From Dysgonamonadaceae bacterium (lineage in GTDB: Bacteria > Bacteroidota > Bacteroidia > Bacteroidales > Azobacteroidaceae): DNA of 64,000 nt. This document shows positions 46,532 to 55,287 of this stretch, piece after piece (position 1 is the stretch's first letter; the number at the start of each line of letters is the position of its first letter). The notes beneath the pieces are model-generated. The model was not told the origin of the DNA, did not search any database, and saw only the letters and a program-made list of their open reading frames with translations. The position numbers and the translations under genes were made by a program. The stretch spans positions 22,536 through 86,535 of the forward strand of contig JAIRPX010000171.1 of the NCBI GenBank assembly GCA_031256775.1. The letters run 5' to 3'.

Positions 46532-46960
46532 ATGAAAAAGACTTTATCATACTTTTTATACACGATGCTCGTTGCCTGCATCGTCTGCGCCTGTAATGAC
46601 AGGCTTGATATTATACAGGATTATGGATACAGCGTTGAGACGCTTCCATTGCCTAAAAAAATCAAACAGGGAGAAACAATAGATTTGGAATTTTCCATTG
46701 TTCGAGAAGGATTTTACACAGGAGCGTCGTATAAATTTCGCTACTTTCAAAGCGAAGGAGAAGGATTGTTAAGCTATAAAGGTAACAATGTCCCGATGAA
46801 TCGTTTTCAAAATATTGACTGCGATAATTTCGTTTTAATGTATGAAGCTAAATGCGAGGGGCAACAGGTATTAGACTTCGTTTTTGAGGATTCGTTCGGT
46901 AAAAAAGTAGAATACTCCATCGCTTTTTCAGGCGAAAAAACGGAAAAAGAAACAGAATGA
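46532..46960 (+). CDS. traQ: TraQ (DUF3872) lipoprotein-like transfer protein
   Basis: 142 aa with a lipoprotein-style signal (VACIVCACNDR), then LPLPKKIKQGETIDLEFSI and a beta-sandwich with SEGEGLLSYKG, the DUF3872/TraQ pattern. The primase gene traP found before traQ in CTnDOT is absent. Overlaps the next gene by 4 bp. Confidence 0.87.
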   Translation: MKKTLSYFLYTMLVACIVCACNDRLDIIQDYGYSVETLPLPKKIKQGETIDLEFSIVREGFYTGASYKFRYFQSEGEGLLSYKGNNVPMNRFQNIDCDNFVLMYEAKCEGQQVLDFVFEDSFGKKVEYSIAFSGEKTEKETE

Positions 46961-47484
46961 AAACGCTCACCGACAGAGAAAAATGGGATATTAAGAAAGT
47001 TTTGGAAAACAAAAACTATTATTCATCCCTACCTGAACGCCACAGAACGGCTGCCGTTTCGACGGTTGCCGTCCTTGCTTCGGGGCATAATTTGGAATAT
47101 GTGCCGGAAGCCGTTCTCAATAAGGGAATATGCCGCGCCGCCCTGAACTCTAAAAATGTGGACTGCACGGTTTTGCCTCACATTCCCTATCATGACGTTC
47201 AAAAGGAAGGCATACAAAAATTTTCCAAAGACACTCCGGCGTTTGTGCTGTACAGCTTTGCGGATATTCGCGATGCGCAAATGGCGCAGAACGCAGTTAA
47301 AGCCGATGCGTATTGTATTCAGCTTGTTCCCGAAAAGCTATTGACGAAAGACCTTTGCCGGATGTCGCTGCAAAGTCCAAATGCGGATGAGAAGGTATCA
47401 AAATTCATTAGGGAACGCTTTCCTTCCCTGCAAACGGAACACAAAAAACCGAAACAGGAGGCTGGAAGAAAATTGAAAATATGA
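46957..47484 (+). CDS. Hypothetical protein at the end of the tra operon
   Basis: 175 aa, soluble. Repeated short segments (YVPEAVLNKGICRAALNSKN and LVPEKLLTKDLCRMSLQSPN) about 90 residues apart show an internal duplication, similar in style to DUF4116-like helical repeats. It is translationally coupled to traQ (ATGA overlap). Its last 17 codons recur in diverged form at 55193-55247, on the far side of the Liv island, indicating that the island entered at the 3' end of this gene. Confidence 0.7.
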   Translation: MKTLTDREKWDIKKVLENKNYYSSLPERHRTAAVSTVAVLASGHNLEYVPEAVLNKGICRAALNSKNVDCTVLPHIPYHDVQKEGIQKFSKDTPAFVLYSFADIRDAQMAQNAVKADAYCIQLVPEKLLTKDLCRMSLQSPNADEKVSKFIRERFPSLQTEHKKPKQEAGRKLKI

Positions 47485-47488
47485 AACT
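47434..47488 (+). repeat. Direct repeat flanking the Liv island, left copy
   Basis: The last 51 bp of the tra-region gene plus 4 bp. It aligns without gaps to 55193-55247 with a small number of mismatches (roughly 47 of 55 identical). This copy is inside an intact gene. Confidence 0.75.
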
Positions 47489-47549
47489 TTTTCTTTTTTC
47501 GTCAGCCATTTGCTCTTTTATTTATTTTATAATTTTATTATCCTCATTA

Positions 47550-48431
47550 TCAGCATGATTTTCTATGACTGTTTTTTTCTACGACAAATCCGCGACTGTA
47601 CCGGAACATCGTAAAAATTAACACCCCGCCGTAAATAATTTGTCGCATGTTGGCGGCAATGGAGTTCGGCATACCGACAAAACGCAGAATTTCGGGCAAA
47701 AATACGAGAAAAGCAGCCGCTGCGACGCTTCCCCGCAAATTCCGCATCCCGCCGATAATCACAATGGAAAGGATAAAAATAGATTCATCTACCGTAAAAC
47801 TTGTAGGGTCTATGTAGCTGATATAATGAGCATAAAGCATTCCCGGAACGGCGGCAAGCATTGCGCCGGTTGTGAAAGCTACGACTTTGGTCATATACAC
47901 GTTCTTTCCCAAAGACTGCGTAAAAATCTCGTCTTCGCTCAATGCCCGCAAAGTGCGCCCAAACGCGGAGCCGGTCAGTTTTTTCAGGGATAAAAATGTC
48001 AAAACGACAAAGACAAGCGTTAAAAGCAAAAACGCCCATTTGCTTGCTATTTCAACGCCAAAAAGCGAAATGCCCGGAATACCGGGAATGCCGAGCGGTC
48101 CTCTGGTGAGCGACATCCTATTATTCATCAGTGAAAAGACAACAACCTGTATCCCCAGTGTGCAAATAATAAAATAGTCGTCAATCGTGCGCAGGGCTAT
48201 GGCGGAAACAATCAACGCCAAAAGTCCGCTTAAAATCATGGCAACCGGCAATGTTATCAAAAACGGCGCCTGATAATTGACTGCAAGCAGGGCGGCTGTA
48301 TATGCGCCCACGCCGTAAAATCCTGCGTGCGCCAGCGAAATCATTCCGCCGAAACCTGCCGAAAGATTTAAACTTTGCGCAAGCATTATATAAATGCCGA
48401 CTAATATCAATAAATGTAACAGGTATTCCAT
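47550..48431 (-). CDS. livM: LivM, branched-chain-type ABC permease
   Basis: 293 aa with about eight TM segments. LAQSLNLSAGFGGMISLAHAGFYGVGAYTAA near the N-terminus and LRALSEDEIFTQSLGKN near residue 175 (EAA-like coupling loop) are hallmarks of LivM/HisM-type permeases of the HAAT family. Last gene of the leftward island operon, 4 bp after livH. Confidence 0.93.
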   Translation of the reverse strand: MEYLLHLLILVGIYIMLAQSLNLSAGFGGMISLAHAGFYGVGAYTAALLAVNYQAPFLITLPVAMILSGLLALIVSAIALRTIDDYFIICTLGIQVVVFSLMNNRMSLTRGPLGIPGIPGISLFGVEIASKWAFLLLTLVFVVLTFLSLKKLTGSAFGRTLRALSEDEIFTQSLGKNVYMTKVVAFTTGAMLAAVPGMLYAHYISYIDPTSFTVDESIFILSIVIIGGMRNLRGSVAAAAFLVFLPEILRFVGMPNSIAANMRQIIYGGVLIFTMFRYSRGFVVEKNSHRKSC

Positions 48432-48435
48432 AATG

Positions 48436-49308
48436 CTAAATTTCTATTTTCTTTAATCGTTTGCCGCTGAAGCCGAGCGGCTTGGCTATCAAAAACAAAA
48501 TCAGGATAATATACGCAACAGCGTCCATCCACTGACTGCCAATGTAGTAAGCCGCCAGATGTTGCGCTGTTGCCAAAAGCAGTGCGCCGCCCACTAATCC
48601 CCAATTACTGCCTACGCCGCCGATAATCATTGCCACCACGCCGTAGAGCAGCCAACTGAAACCCATTGTCGGGGTCATATCCGTATCGAAAGCGATTAAA
48701 ATTCCGGCAACTGCCGCCAGCGCAGAGCCGATACCGAATGCACGCAGAATAACCCTGTCGGAATGTATCCCGACGATATTGCTTAATTCGGGATTGCTTG
48801 CCACGGCTCGGATATTCCGCCCGATACGGCTGTATTTCATCATCAGCACGCAAGCCGCGAACAATGCCGTGCAAACAACAATCGTCGTAATCTGAATATC
48901 GGTAATGTACGCCCCGAAAAACTCGTGTCCGACTTTGATTTCGCCCGTGCGCACGCTTTTGGTATCGTCGCCCCAAAGCATTGAAATCACGTTTTGCAGG
49001 ACGGTGTAAAGTCCCAGCGAAGCAATCATCAGTATCATTGGCGAGGCGTTGCGCTTGCGCAAGGGTTTGTAGAGGGCTATTTCGGATAACATTCCTGCGG
49101 CGGTGGCGCAAATTATGGCTAACGGAACTGCCAGCCACACAGGGAAATGCAGTTGGATTGCGAAAAGGTAGGTGAAATAGGCGGAAAAGGTTAGGGTGGC
49201 GGCGTGGGCGATATGGAAAAAGCGGGTGGGGTAATAGACTACACTAAAGCTAATTACAATAAGTAAAATTATAGAAAAGTGGATTAATATGTTAGTTATG
49301 ATTTGCAT
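48436..49308 (-). CDS. livH: LivH, branched-chain-type ABC permease
   Basis: 290 aa from ATG 49308 (MQIITNILIHFSIILL), which is 4 bp after the upstream stop; a longer open frame overlaps that gene. FFHIAHAATLTFSAYFTYLF and IGRNIRAVASNPELSNIVGI are typical of LivH, with about eight TM segments. Partner of LivM. Confidence 0.92.
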   Translation of the reverse strand: MQIITNILIHFSIILLIVISFSVVYYPTRFFHIAHAATLTFSAYFTYLFAIQLHFPVWLAVPLAIICATAAGMLSEIALYKPLRKRNASPMILMIASLGLYTVLQNVISMLWGDDTKSVRTGEIKVGHEFFGAYITDIQITTIVVCTALFAACVLMMKYSRIGRNIRAVASNPELSNIVGIHSDRVILRAFGIGSALAAVAGILIAFDTDMTPTMGFSWLLYGVVAMIIGGVGSNWGLVGGALLLATAQHLAAYYIGSQWMDAVAYIILILFLIAKPLGFSGKRLKKIEI

Positions 49309-49312
49309 ATTA

Positions 49313-50320
49313 TTACTTACGGATAAGAGATAAATATTTTTTATAAACATCTCCAGATTCAATCGTTTTTCTTGCAAGATTAATCCCTTCACCTATAGAT
49401 TGAGTAACATCTGCCGCATATAATGCTATACCAGCGTTTAAAATACAAAGTTGAGTTTTATTTCCTTGTTCCTCATTTTTTAGAATATCAATAATTGTAT
49501 TACACTCTGTTGTCAAATCAGGCACACTACCTATTTCAGATAAAGAATTAATACTGTGAAAACCATAATCTTCAGGATAAAAATCAATATATTCAATTTT
49601 ATCACCTTTTATATCTGCAAGTTTTGATTTTCCTTTCAAAGAAGCTTCATCAATGCCGTCTAATCCTGTTACAATAATACTGTGCGTTGTATTGCGTTTT
49701 GATAAAATGGATGCACTGTATTTAAGTTGCTCTTCAGAATAAACACATAAAAAGAGATTTGAAGATGAATATGGGTCTGCTAAAGTTGAAGCAACTTTAA
49801 AAATATCCCTAAAACCAAGACATGCACGTATTTCATGGTATTTTTTTAATATAGAATGATAAATAAGAGCATGAAGGAAAGCCAAATTGTCTTCTTGAAG
49901 AATATACAATGCATTAGTTGCTGTTGTCATTTTTATACCTAACATATTCATTATATCAGCTTCTGCAAAATTACCACATCCACATCCGGTAATAGCTTTA
50001 TTCCCCTGTAAAAAAGTCGGTTTATAGATAGACAAAATAAAAGCAATTATAGGAGTAACATACAAAGTTCTTGTATTTAATTCACCACCAGTGGCTGTTA
50101 TTGCTATTGAATCCCAATTATTGTATTGTTGCAAAGAAGAATTTGACTTTTTCAATAGATTATATATGTCAAATAAGTCATCGCTATTCCACGACTTCAG
50201 GGAATAAAAAGAAGATATAAAGGAAAACAAAGCACCATCTATTTTATCAGAAAGTAGAATGTCTAATAGTTCTTTGTCTATTTTTTTACTGATTACAGTA
50301 TCTTGCAATATATTGGTCAT
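49313..50320 (-). CDS. TrpD-like phosphoribosyltransferase homologue
   Basis: 335 aa aligning in order with anthranilate phosphoribosyltransferase / nucleoside phosphorylase family 3: TATGGELNTRTLYV in place of GTGGD...NIST (Asp replaced), QGNKAITGCGCGNFAEADIM for HGNRAxSSxxGSADxLE, CLGFRDIFKVASTLADP for LGxRTxFNxxGPLxNP, TGLDGIDEASLKG for GxDGxDE, and LNAGIALYAADVTQSIGEG at the end. Key PRPP and substrate residues differ, so it may act on another nucleobase-like or aromatic substrate. It is AT-rich unlike livH/livM and sits inside the transporter operon, which suggests that it processes the imported compound. No other trp genes are nearby. Confidence 0.8.
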   Translation of the reverse strand: MTNILQDTVISKKIDKELLDILLSDKIDGALFSFISSFYSLKSWNSDDLFDIYNLLKKSNSSLQQYNNWDSIAITATGGELNTRTLYVTPIIAFILSIYKPTFLQGNKAITGCGCGNFAEADIMNMLGIKMTTATNALYILQEDNLAFLHALIYHSILKKYHEIRACLGFRDIFKVASTLADPYSSSNLFLCVYSEEQLKYSASILSKRNTTHSIIVTGLDGIDEASLKGKSKLADIKGDKIEYIDFYPEDYGFHSINSLSEIGSVPDLTTECNTIIDILKNEEQGNKTQLCILNAGIALYAADVTQSIGEGINLARKTIESGDVYKKYLSLIRK

Positions 50321-50334
50321 GTAATATTTATTTA

Positions 50335-51531
50335 CTATTTGAATGAAATATGAAATTGTGCATTATTTCGTTGTAAAATACCATTATTCATTAAATCATC
50401 AATATTAAACAAGTAATCTGATTCTTCAATTATTTTTTTGCATAAACTGCATAAAAAATTGTCAAATAATGCTTTATCGGCAGAACTTAAAGCAGAAACG
50501 CCAAAGCCGGTTTTGCTCTTATATAAAATAGAAAGTTTGTTGTTTTCTTGTGTAGGCATACTCCAGTCAAATACAGTAGTAGGGGAAATCTGCTGGTTAT
50601 TATCTATACTTATAGCAAAATCTATAGTTTTTCTAATATATGCACTATGATCAAATCTATTCTTAAAGTTTGTAGAAGATAAAAATAAAAACAATTCCTT
50701 ATTATCGTTTTCTATATCTACAAATTTATATTTTGAGGAATCAATTAAATACAAATTGCATCCACATAATTCGTGTCCACTTATTAGATTAGAAATAAAG
50801 GTTGCATTTTGTTTTATATCGTCTAAAGAAAGAAAATAAAATCTGTTTGAAAAGTTTAAATTATAATAAGTAGATTTTTGCAGTTGTCTCAATATTTCAT
50901 TTTGATTTGATTTATATGTTTGATATTTAGTATCTGCTCTATCACTACATATAGAAGGCGCTTTGGGATATTTTTTATTCTCTTTATGAAGGCTTAGTAT
51001 ATAATTATTTAATAAATAAAAATCAAATGTCGGATGAAGCCATTCTAATGGATGTGCATTTGTAAATGAGATAAGAGCATTTACATCGTAAAGTGAATTT
51101 ATCGCATTATCATTTGGATTAAAAGCTATAATAGCCGAATTATTACTAAGAATATTTTTATCTCTCAAAAAAGAAAGATATGTTATTGTTTTCTCAAATT
51201 CTTCTTTATTATCGTTAAAGCATAAATCGCCTATTTGGTTTAAAACAGAATGATAATTAATTTGAGTTTGTTTAGGATATTTCTTTATTTTTATAAATAA
51301 CTTGATTGATTTAACAAGCGGTAAAATAAAAGCACCGACAATAGCCCAAATAAACAAATAATATAAGTCTGTACTTAATTTAGAGAACTCATAGCTAATT
51401 TTATTATCTTTAAACCCTTCAAATAAAAGGACGATGATTTTTAAAATAAAACCACCCAAAAATCCAACAAAAAACCACTTGTCAATAACAAAAAGTTGAT
51501 ACTTGCTTATTATTCTTTTAAAATTACTCAT
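50335..51531 (-). CDS. Unrecognised membrane-anchored protein
   Basis: 398 aa; two TM segments near the N-terminus (WFFVGFLGGFILKIIVLLF and LFIWAIVGAFILPLV), then a cytoplasmic alpha/beta region of about 310 residues. I see no catalytic motif. AT-rich like the adjacent TrpD-like gene and tightly packed (10 bp after livK, 14 bp before trpD-like). The low-GC pair may be a later insertion into the transporter operon. Function unknown. Confidence 0.6.
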   Translation of the reverse strand: MSNFKRIISKYQLFVIDKWFFVGFLGGFILKIIVLLFEGFKDNKISYEFSKLSTDLYYLFIWAIVGAFILPLVKSIKLFIKIKKYPKQTQINYHSVLNQIGDLCFNDNKEEFEKTITYLSFLRDKNILSNNSAIIAFNPNDNAINSLYDVNALISFTNAHPLEWLHPTFDFYLLNNYILSLHKENKKYPKAPSICSDRADTKYQTYKSNQNEILRQLQKSTYYNLNFSNRFYFLSLDDIKQNATFISNLISGHELCGCNLYLIDSSKYKFVDIENDNKELFLFLSSTNFKNRFDHSAYIRKTIDFAISIDNNQQISPTTVFDWSMPTQENNKLSILYKSKTGFGVSALSSADKALFDNFLCSLCKKIIEESDYLFNIDDLMNNGILQRNNAQFHISFK

Positions 51532-51540
51532 AAATGTTCA

Positions 51541-52659
51541 TCATTTTATATATAGAAACTGACCATTTTCGATTTTTTTAATTCCAAAACTTTGAATAAC
51601 ATCTCCTTTTTCGTCAAAACTAATCTTTCCTGTAACTCCATTCATATCTTTTATTTGATAAATAAAATCTTTAAAATTAGTTTCTCCAGCAGTTTTGATA
51701 TTTTTCACACAAGAAAGGGCTACACTAATTGCATCATAATTAGCTGCCGCATAAAAGTCTGGCAATACACCATATTTTAATTGATATGCTTCTACAAATT
51801 TTTTTGTGATTACATTATGGCTTTGCGGGTTATAACTCCTGTATGTATATAATATTCCATTTGCAAAATCTTTTACGGCATTGATTAAATCTGGGTCTTC
51901 TATCATTGTTCCACCAGTAAAGAGTGGTTTGTAATTCATTTGTGCACATTGTGCAAAGAAATAATTTTGTTCCTTATAAGCCACAACATACAATATCTCT
52001 ATTTTTGATTTTTGAAATTTGCTTATTATAGTTCTAAAATCCGTTGCACCCTCTATATAACCAATCTTTTCTTTAATGGTTCCTCCGTGTTGTATGATTT
52101 CATTTTCAAAATCTTTAGCTAATCCTACTCCATAATCGTTGTTTATGTATAAAATTCCTATATTATTAGGTGTATAATTATTTATCAAGTAATCTGCCAT
52201 AGATTTTCCCTCTAATTCATCAGACACGCATACCCTAAATATATAATCACCTGCATCTCTTACGGCACTTGCGGTGGAAGTTGGAGAAATCAAAACAACT
52301 CTGTTTTTTTCGGCAATTGGTGCTATCGCTAAAGTGTTTGAACTTGGCATAGCACCCACAATCATTCTAATATTATCTACTGTTATCAATTTATTGATAG
52401 CATTTATAGCAGTTTTTGTTTCGCCTTTATCATCTTCATAAATCATAACGACTTTTCTTTCATTATGAACATTGTATTCTTCAATGGCAATATCTATCGC
52501 ATTTTTACCACTTTGACCATATTTTGCAAGGTCGCCACTTAAAGGCAAAATAGCGCCAATTTTCACAAATTCCTGTTGTTTAGCCGCATTATTCAGATAA
52601 ACAAACACTCCGATTGCCACTGCCGCAATCACTCCGATTGTAATTGAAATTTTTCTCAT
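51541..52659 (-). CDS. livK: LivK-type substrate-binding protein
   Basis: 372 aa Leu/Ile/Val-binding-protein fold (periplasmic binding protein type 1). VKIGAILPLSGDLAKYGQSGKNAIDIAIEEYN at the N-terminus, ISPTSTASAVRDAGDYIFRV and NYDAISVALSCVK are typical. The N-terminal hydrophobic stretch (ISITIGVIAAVAIGVFVYL) lacks a lipobox Cys, so it may be membrane-anchored by an uncleaved helix. Ligand cannot be told from sequence. Confidence 0.9.
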   Translation of the reverse strand: MRKISITIGVIAAVAIGVFVYLNNAAKQQEFVKIGAILPLSGDLAKYGQSGKNAIDIAIEEYNVHNERKVVMIYEDDKGETKTAINAINKLITVDNIRMIVGAMPSSNTLAIAPIAEKNRVVLISPTSTASAVRDAGDYIFRVCVSDELEGKSMADYLINNYTPNNIGILYINNDYGVGLAKDFENEIIQHGGTIKEKIGYIEGATDFRTIISKFQKSKIEILYVVAYKEQNYFFAQCAQMNYKPLFTGGTMIEDPDLINAVKDFANGILYTYRSYNPQSHNVITKKFVEAYQLKYGVLPDFYAAANYDAISVALSCVKNIKTAGETNFKDFIYQIKDMNGVTGKISFDEKGDVIQSFGIKKIENGQFLYIK

Positions 52660-53717
52660 TTTGAATTATTTTTATTTATTGATTCATATTCTTTTTCCAT
52701 TTCCAGCTGACTGTAAATAAGCCGTTTCAGTTCTTCCCTGTCGGGCAGGTACAGCTGATATTTAGAGACGAAAAGCTGGCTGTTCATTCCGTAAGTGGCG
52801 TATTCAACCAGAAGTTCGTCCTTTTCTTTCGAGAGGATAATGCCAACGGGCGGATTGTCGCCTTCGACGTTTTCCTCGTTGGCAAAATAGCCCATATACA
52901 TGTTCATCTGCCCGATGTCGTTGTGCTTCACTTCCCTTATTTTCAGGTCGATAAGCACAAAGCAGCGAAGTATTCGGTGATAAAACACCAAATCGACGCG
53001 GTAGGGCGCGTTGTTGAGCGTCATTCTGAATTGCCGCGCAACAAAGGTAAAACCTTTGCCGAGTTCGAGCAGAAACGACTGCAAATTGTCTAAAAGGCGC
53101 GTTTCGAGTTCGGTTTCCGAAAGATTGTATGGTTCTGGAATTTTCAGAAATTCAAATACATACACGTCTTTCACCACGTCTTCGGGCGATTCGATTATTT
53201 GTCCGCGTTTTGCCAGCTGCAATACCTTTTCCTTTTCTTTCGACAGCGCCAGCCGCAGGAACAAACCGGAATCCTTTTGTCGTTTGAGTTCGGCAACCGA
53301 CCATTTTTCAATTTCCGTCTGCTTTTCGTAAAAACTGCGTTCAAGGTCGTCTTCAATCTTCAAAATTTCCACGATATGCGACCAGCTCAATTTGTGCGAC
53401 GGCGTCGCACAAATTGGATACATCAGGTAAAACTGCCTCATTCTCTGTATATTACTTCGGCTAAAACCTTTTCCGTGCAGCAGTTTCAGGTCGCGCGAAA
53501 GGTTTTCGAGCAGGGCGGAACCGTAAACGGCTTTTTCTTTGCCCTGTTGCTCAAACTCCACAATGTGTTGCCCGATTTTCCAGTAGGTATCGACGAGGCA
53601 ACTGTGAACTGCCGCCATTGCCCGCCGCTGTCCCTGCTCGAACTCGGTGGAAATCTGCTGTACCAGTTCGCGGTACGGCTTTGGGTTGGCGTTTGTTTTT
53701 TCAATTGTTTTGTCCAT
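52656..53717 (-). CDS. YhcG/DUF1016-type PDDEXK nuclease domain protein
   Basis: From ATG 53717 (MDKTIEKTNANPKP) 353 aa; an ATG two codons earlier is also possible. The N-terminal DUF1016 region has YWKIGQHIVEFEQQGKEKAVYGSALLENLSRDL and FSRSNIQRMRQFYLMYP. The C-terminal PDDEXK-like part has YRVDLVFYHRILRCFVLIDLKI with Asp and Asp-x-Lys residues and NPPVGIILSKEKDE. Such proteins are common on mobile DNA and may be structure-specific nucleases. Its position between livF and livK, overlapping both (17 bp and 4 bp), is strange for a transporter operon. Confidence 0.88.
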   Translation of the reverse strand: MDKTIEKTNANPKPYRELVQQISTEFEQGQRRAMAAVHSCLVDTYWKIGQHIVEFEQQGKEKAVYGSALLENLSRDLKLLHGKGFSRSNIQRMRQFYLMYPICATPSHKLSWSHIVEILKIEDDLERSFYEKQTEIEKWSVAELKRQKDSGLFLRLALSKEKEKVLQLAKRGQIIESPEDVVKDVYVFEFLKIPEPYNLSETELETRLLDNLQSFLLELGKGFTFVARQFRMTLNNAPYRVDLVFYHRILRCFVLIDLKIREVKHNDIGQMNMYMGYFANEENVEGDNPPVGIILSKEKDELLVEYATYGMNSQLFVSKYQLYLPDREELKRLIYSQLEMEKEYESINKNNSK

Positions 53718-54441
53718 AGTCAATATTTTGTTTCAGTGTTCCCAATTCCAGTTCAATTACCTGATTCACAATGCTGTCGAGCAGCTGCCGCTTGTGTTCG
53801 ACAATGATAAATGTTACTCCTTTTCCGTTCAAACCGGCAATGCAATTCCGCAGAATTTCCGAATTTGCAACGTCAACGCCTGCAAACGGTTCATCCAGTA
53901 AAATCAACTTCGGCGAATGTACCAGCACATTGCCAAAAGCAAGCAACTGTTTTTCGCCGCCGCTTAAATGAAAGGGCGTGCGTTTCCGCATCGTTTCGAG
54001 CATGGGCAAAATTTCAAATACTTTTTTCATTCGCTCTTTTGCTTCCTGTCCGGAATAAATGCCTGCCGAAGTTTGCAGGTTTTCTTCTACCGTAAATTCC
54101 TCAAACACATTCTTTTTCTGCGGCATATAGACAATTCCGCGCCGTATCATTTCTGAAACGGGCAGGGCGGTTATGTCGTTTCCTTCAAAAAGTACTTTGC
54201 CTTTTTCAACCACAGAGGGCGCGGAAGACGCGGAAGTTAATTTTTCTCTGTGTTCTTCGTGTTCTCTGTGGTTGATACTCCAAGGTTTCAACAAACCGTA
54301 TATTGCTTTCAGCACCGTGCTTTTGCCTGAACCGTTGCCGCCTGTGAGCAGTGCTATTTTGCCTTTCGCCACTTCAAACGAAACATCGGTCAGCGCCTGC
54401 TTTTTGCCGTAACCTGTGGTTATGTGTCTTACTTTAAGCAT
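53701..54441 (-). CDS. livF: LivF ATPase with an in-frame repeat insertion
   Basis: 246 aa. Walker A GGNGSGKSTVLKAIYGLL near residue 34, signature LSGGEKQLLAFGNVL, Walker B LILLDEPFAGVD: a complete LivF-type ATPase. Between Walker A and the Q-loop there is an extra segment of about 23 residues (INHREHEEHREKLTS..APSVVE) absent from usual LivF proteins. It is the translation of the 70-bp palindrome-ended repeat at 54206-54275. The frame is kept, so the protein may still work; the insertion lies in a surface loop region. Confidence 0.92.
   Translation of the reverse strand: MLKVRHITTGYGKKQALTDVSFEVAKGKIALLTGGNGSGKSTVLKAIYGLLKPWSINHREHEEHREKLTSASSAPSVVEKGKVLFEGNDITALPVSEMIRRGIVYMPQKKNVFEEFTVEENLQTSAGIYSGQEAKERMKKVFEILPMLETMRKRTPFHLSGGEKQLLAFGNVLVHSPKLILLDEPFAGVDVANSEILRNCIAGLNGKGVTFIIVEHKRQLLDSIVNQVIELELGTLKQNIDYGQNN
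54206..54275. repeat. 70-bp dispersed-type repeat with 12-bp inverted ends, inside livF
   Basis: TCAACCACAGAG (54206-54217) is the perfect inverse of CTCTGTGGTTGA (54264-54275). Between them are GCGGAAG-type words and TCTCTGTGTTCTTCGTG. This CACAGAG-rich sequence is of a type I know as a widespread interspersed repeat in environmental bacteria. It sits inside livF in frame; this is the only copy in the window. Confidence 0.75.
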
Positions 54442-55091
54442 ACAATTACTCCTTTTTCCATTTGTAAAACAGAATCGCTTGTTGCCTCAATATAAGCGGG
54501 ATTGTGTTCAATTTGCAGAATCGTTTTGCCGCTTTGCTTCAATTGCCTGACAAGCAAAATGATTTTCAGCATATTGTCTTTGTCGATGCCCGCTACCGGC
54601 TCATCTATCAGCAACAAATCGGCGTTATTGGCTATGCAGCAGCCGATTGTCAGCAATTTTTGCTGTCCGTAGGATATTTCGCCTGCCAATTCATTGCGCT
54701 TTTCTGTCAAAGAGACTTGTTCCAGAATTTCATTTACACGATTTTTCTCTGCGTCCTCTGCGGTTGCAAAACCAAACATTTTCTTTTCCAGCGCCAGCAA
54801 AATATTTTCATAAACAGTCATTTGCATTGCAAGCCGCAAATCCTGAAAAGTACGCCCGATACCCAAACGGTTTACGCGGTAAGGCGCAAATTTTGCGATT
54901 TTCTTTCCTTTAAATTTCACAACGCCTTCCGTCGGAGCAAGAAAACCGGAAATAATATTGAGTAAAGTCGTTTTTCCCGACCCGTTACCGCCTTTGAGGG
55001 TATATACAAAACCTTTCTCTAAACGAAGATTTACCCCGTTCAGCACTCGGACATCGCCGAATTTTTTATGTATATTCCTCAATTCCAACAT
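54429..55091 (-). CDS. livG: LivG ATPase
   Basis: 220 aa. Walker A KGGNGSGKTTLLNIISGFL near residue 34, YGQQKLLTIGCCIAN signature region (the usual LSGGQ is ISYGQQ, as in LivG), Walker B LLLIDEPVAGID. First gene of the island operon, overlapping livF by 13 bp. Confidence 0.93.
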   Translation of the reverse strand: MLELRNIHKKFGDVRVLNGVNLRLEKGFVYTLKGGNGSGKTTLLNIISGFLAPTEGVVKFKGKKIAKFAPYRVNRLGIGRTFQDLRLAMQMTVYENILLALEKKMFGFATAEDAEKNRVNEILEQVSLTEKRNELAGEISYGQQKLLTIGCCIANNADLLLIDEPVAGIDKDNMLKIILLVRQLKQSGKTILQIEHNPAYIEATSDSVLQMEKGVIVCLK

Positions 55092-55146
55092 TTTATATAT
55101 CTATGTATTTTCTATAGCATAAGCAAATACGTTTAAAATTGCGCGA

Positions 55147-55177
55147 CAAAAGTACGAAAAGATTTGCGTATTTCAAA
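55147..55177 (-). promoter_or_regulatory. Promoter of the Liv island operon
   Basis: On the reverse strand TTTG (55177-55174), 19-bp spacer, TACTTTTG (55154-55147): full consensus. Lies 56 bp before livG ATG and just inside the right flanking repeat, so the island brings its own promoter. Confidence 0.8.
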
Positions 55178-55192
55178 AAACTTTCTATAGCT

Positions 55193-55247
55193 AACGGAAC
55201 ACAAAAACCCGAAACAAGAAGCGGGAAGGAAATTGAGAATATGAAAT
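55193..55247 (+). repeat. Direct repeat flanking the Liv island, right copy (gene-end relic)
   Basis: Still translates as TEHKNPKQEAGRKLRI-stop, matching the C-terminus of the 46957-47484 product (TEHKKPKQEAGRKLKI). It has no start and is a relic of a second allele of that gene end. Confidence 0.75.
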
Positions 55248-55287
55248 GATACGAAAAGACATGTTGTTTTCCTCTCTATCATATTTT

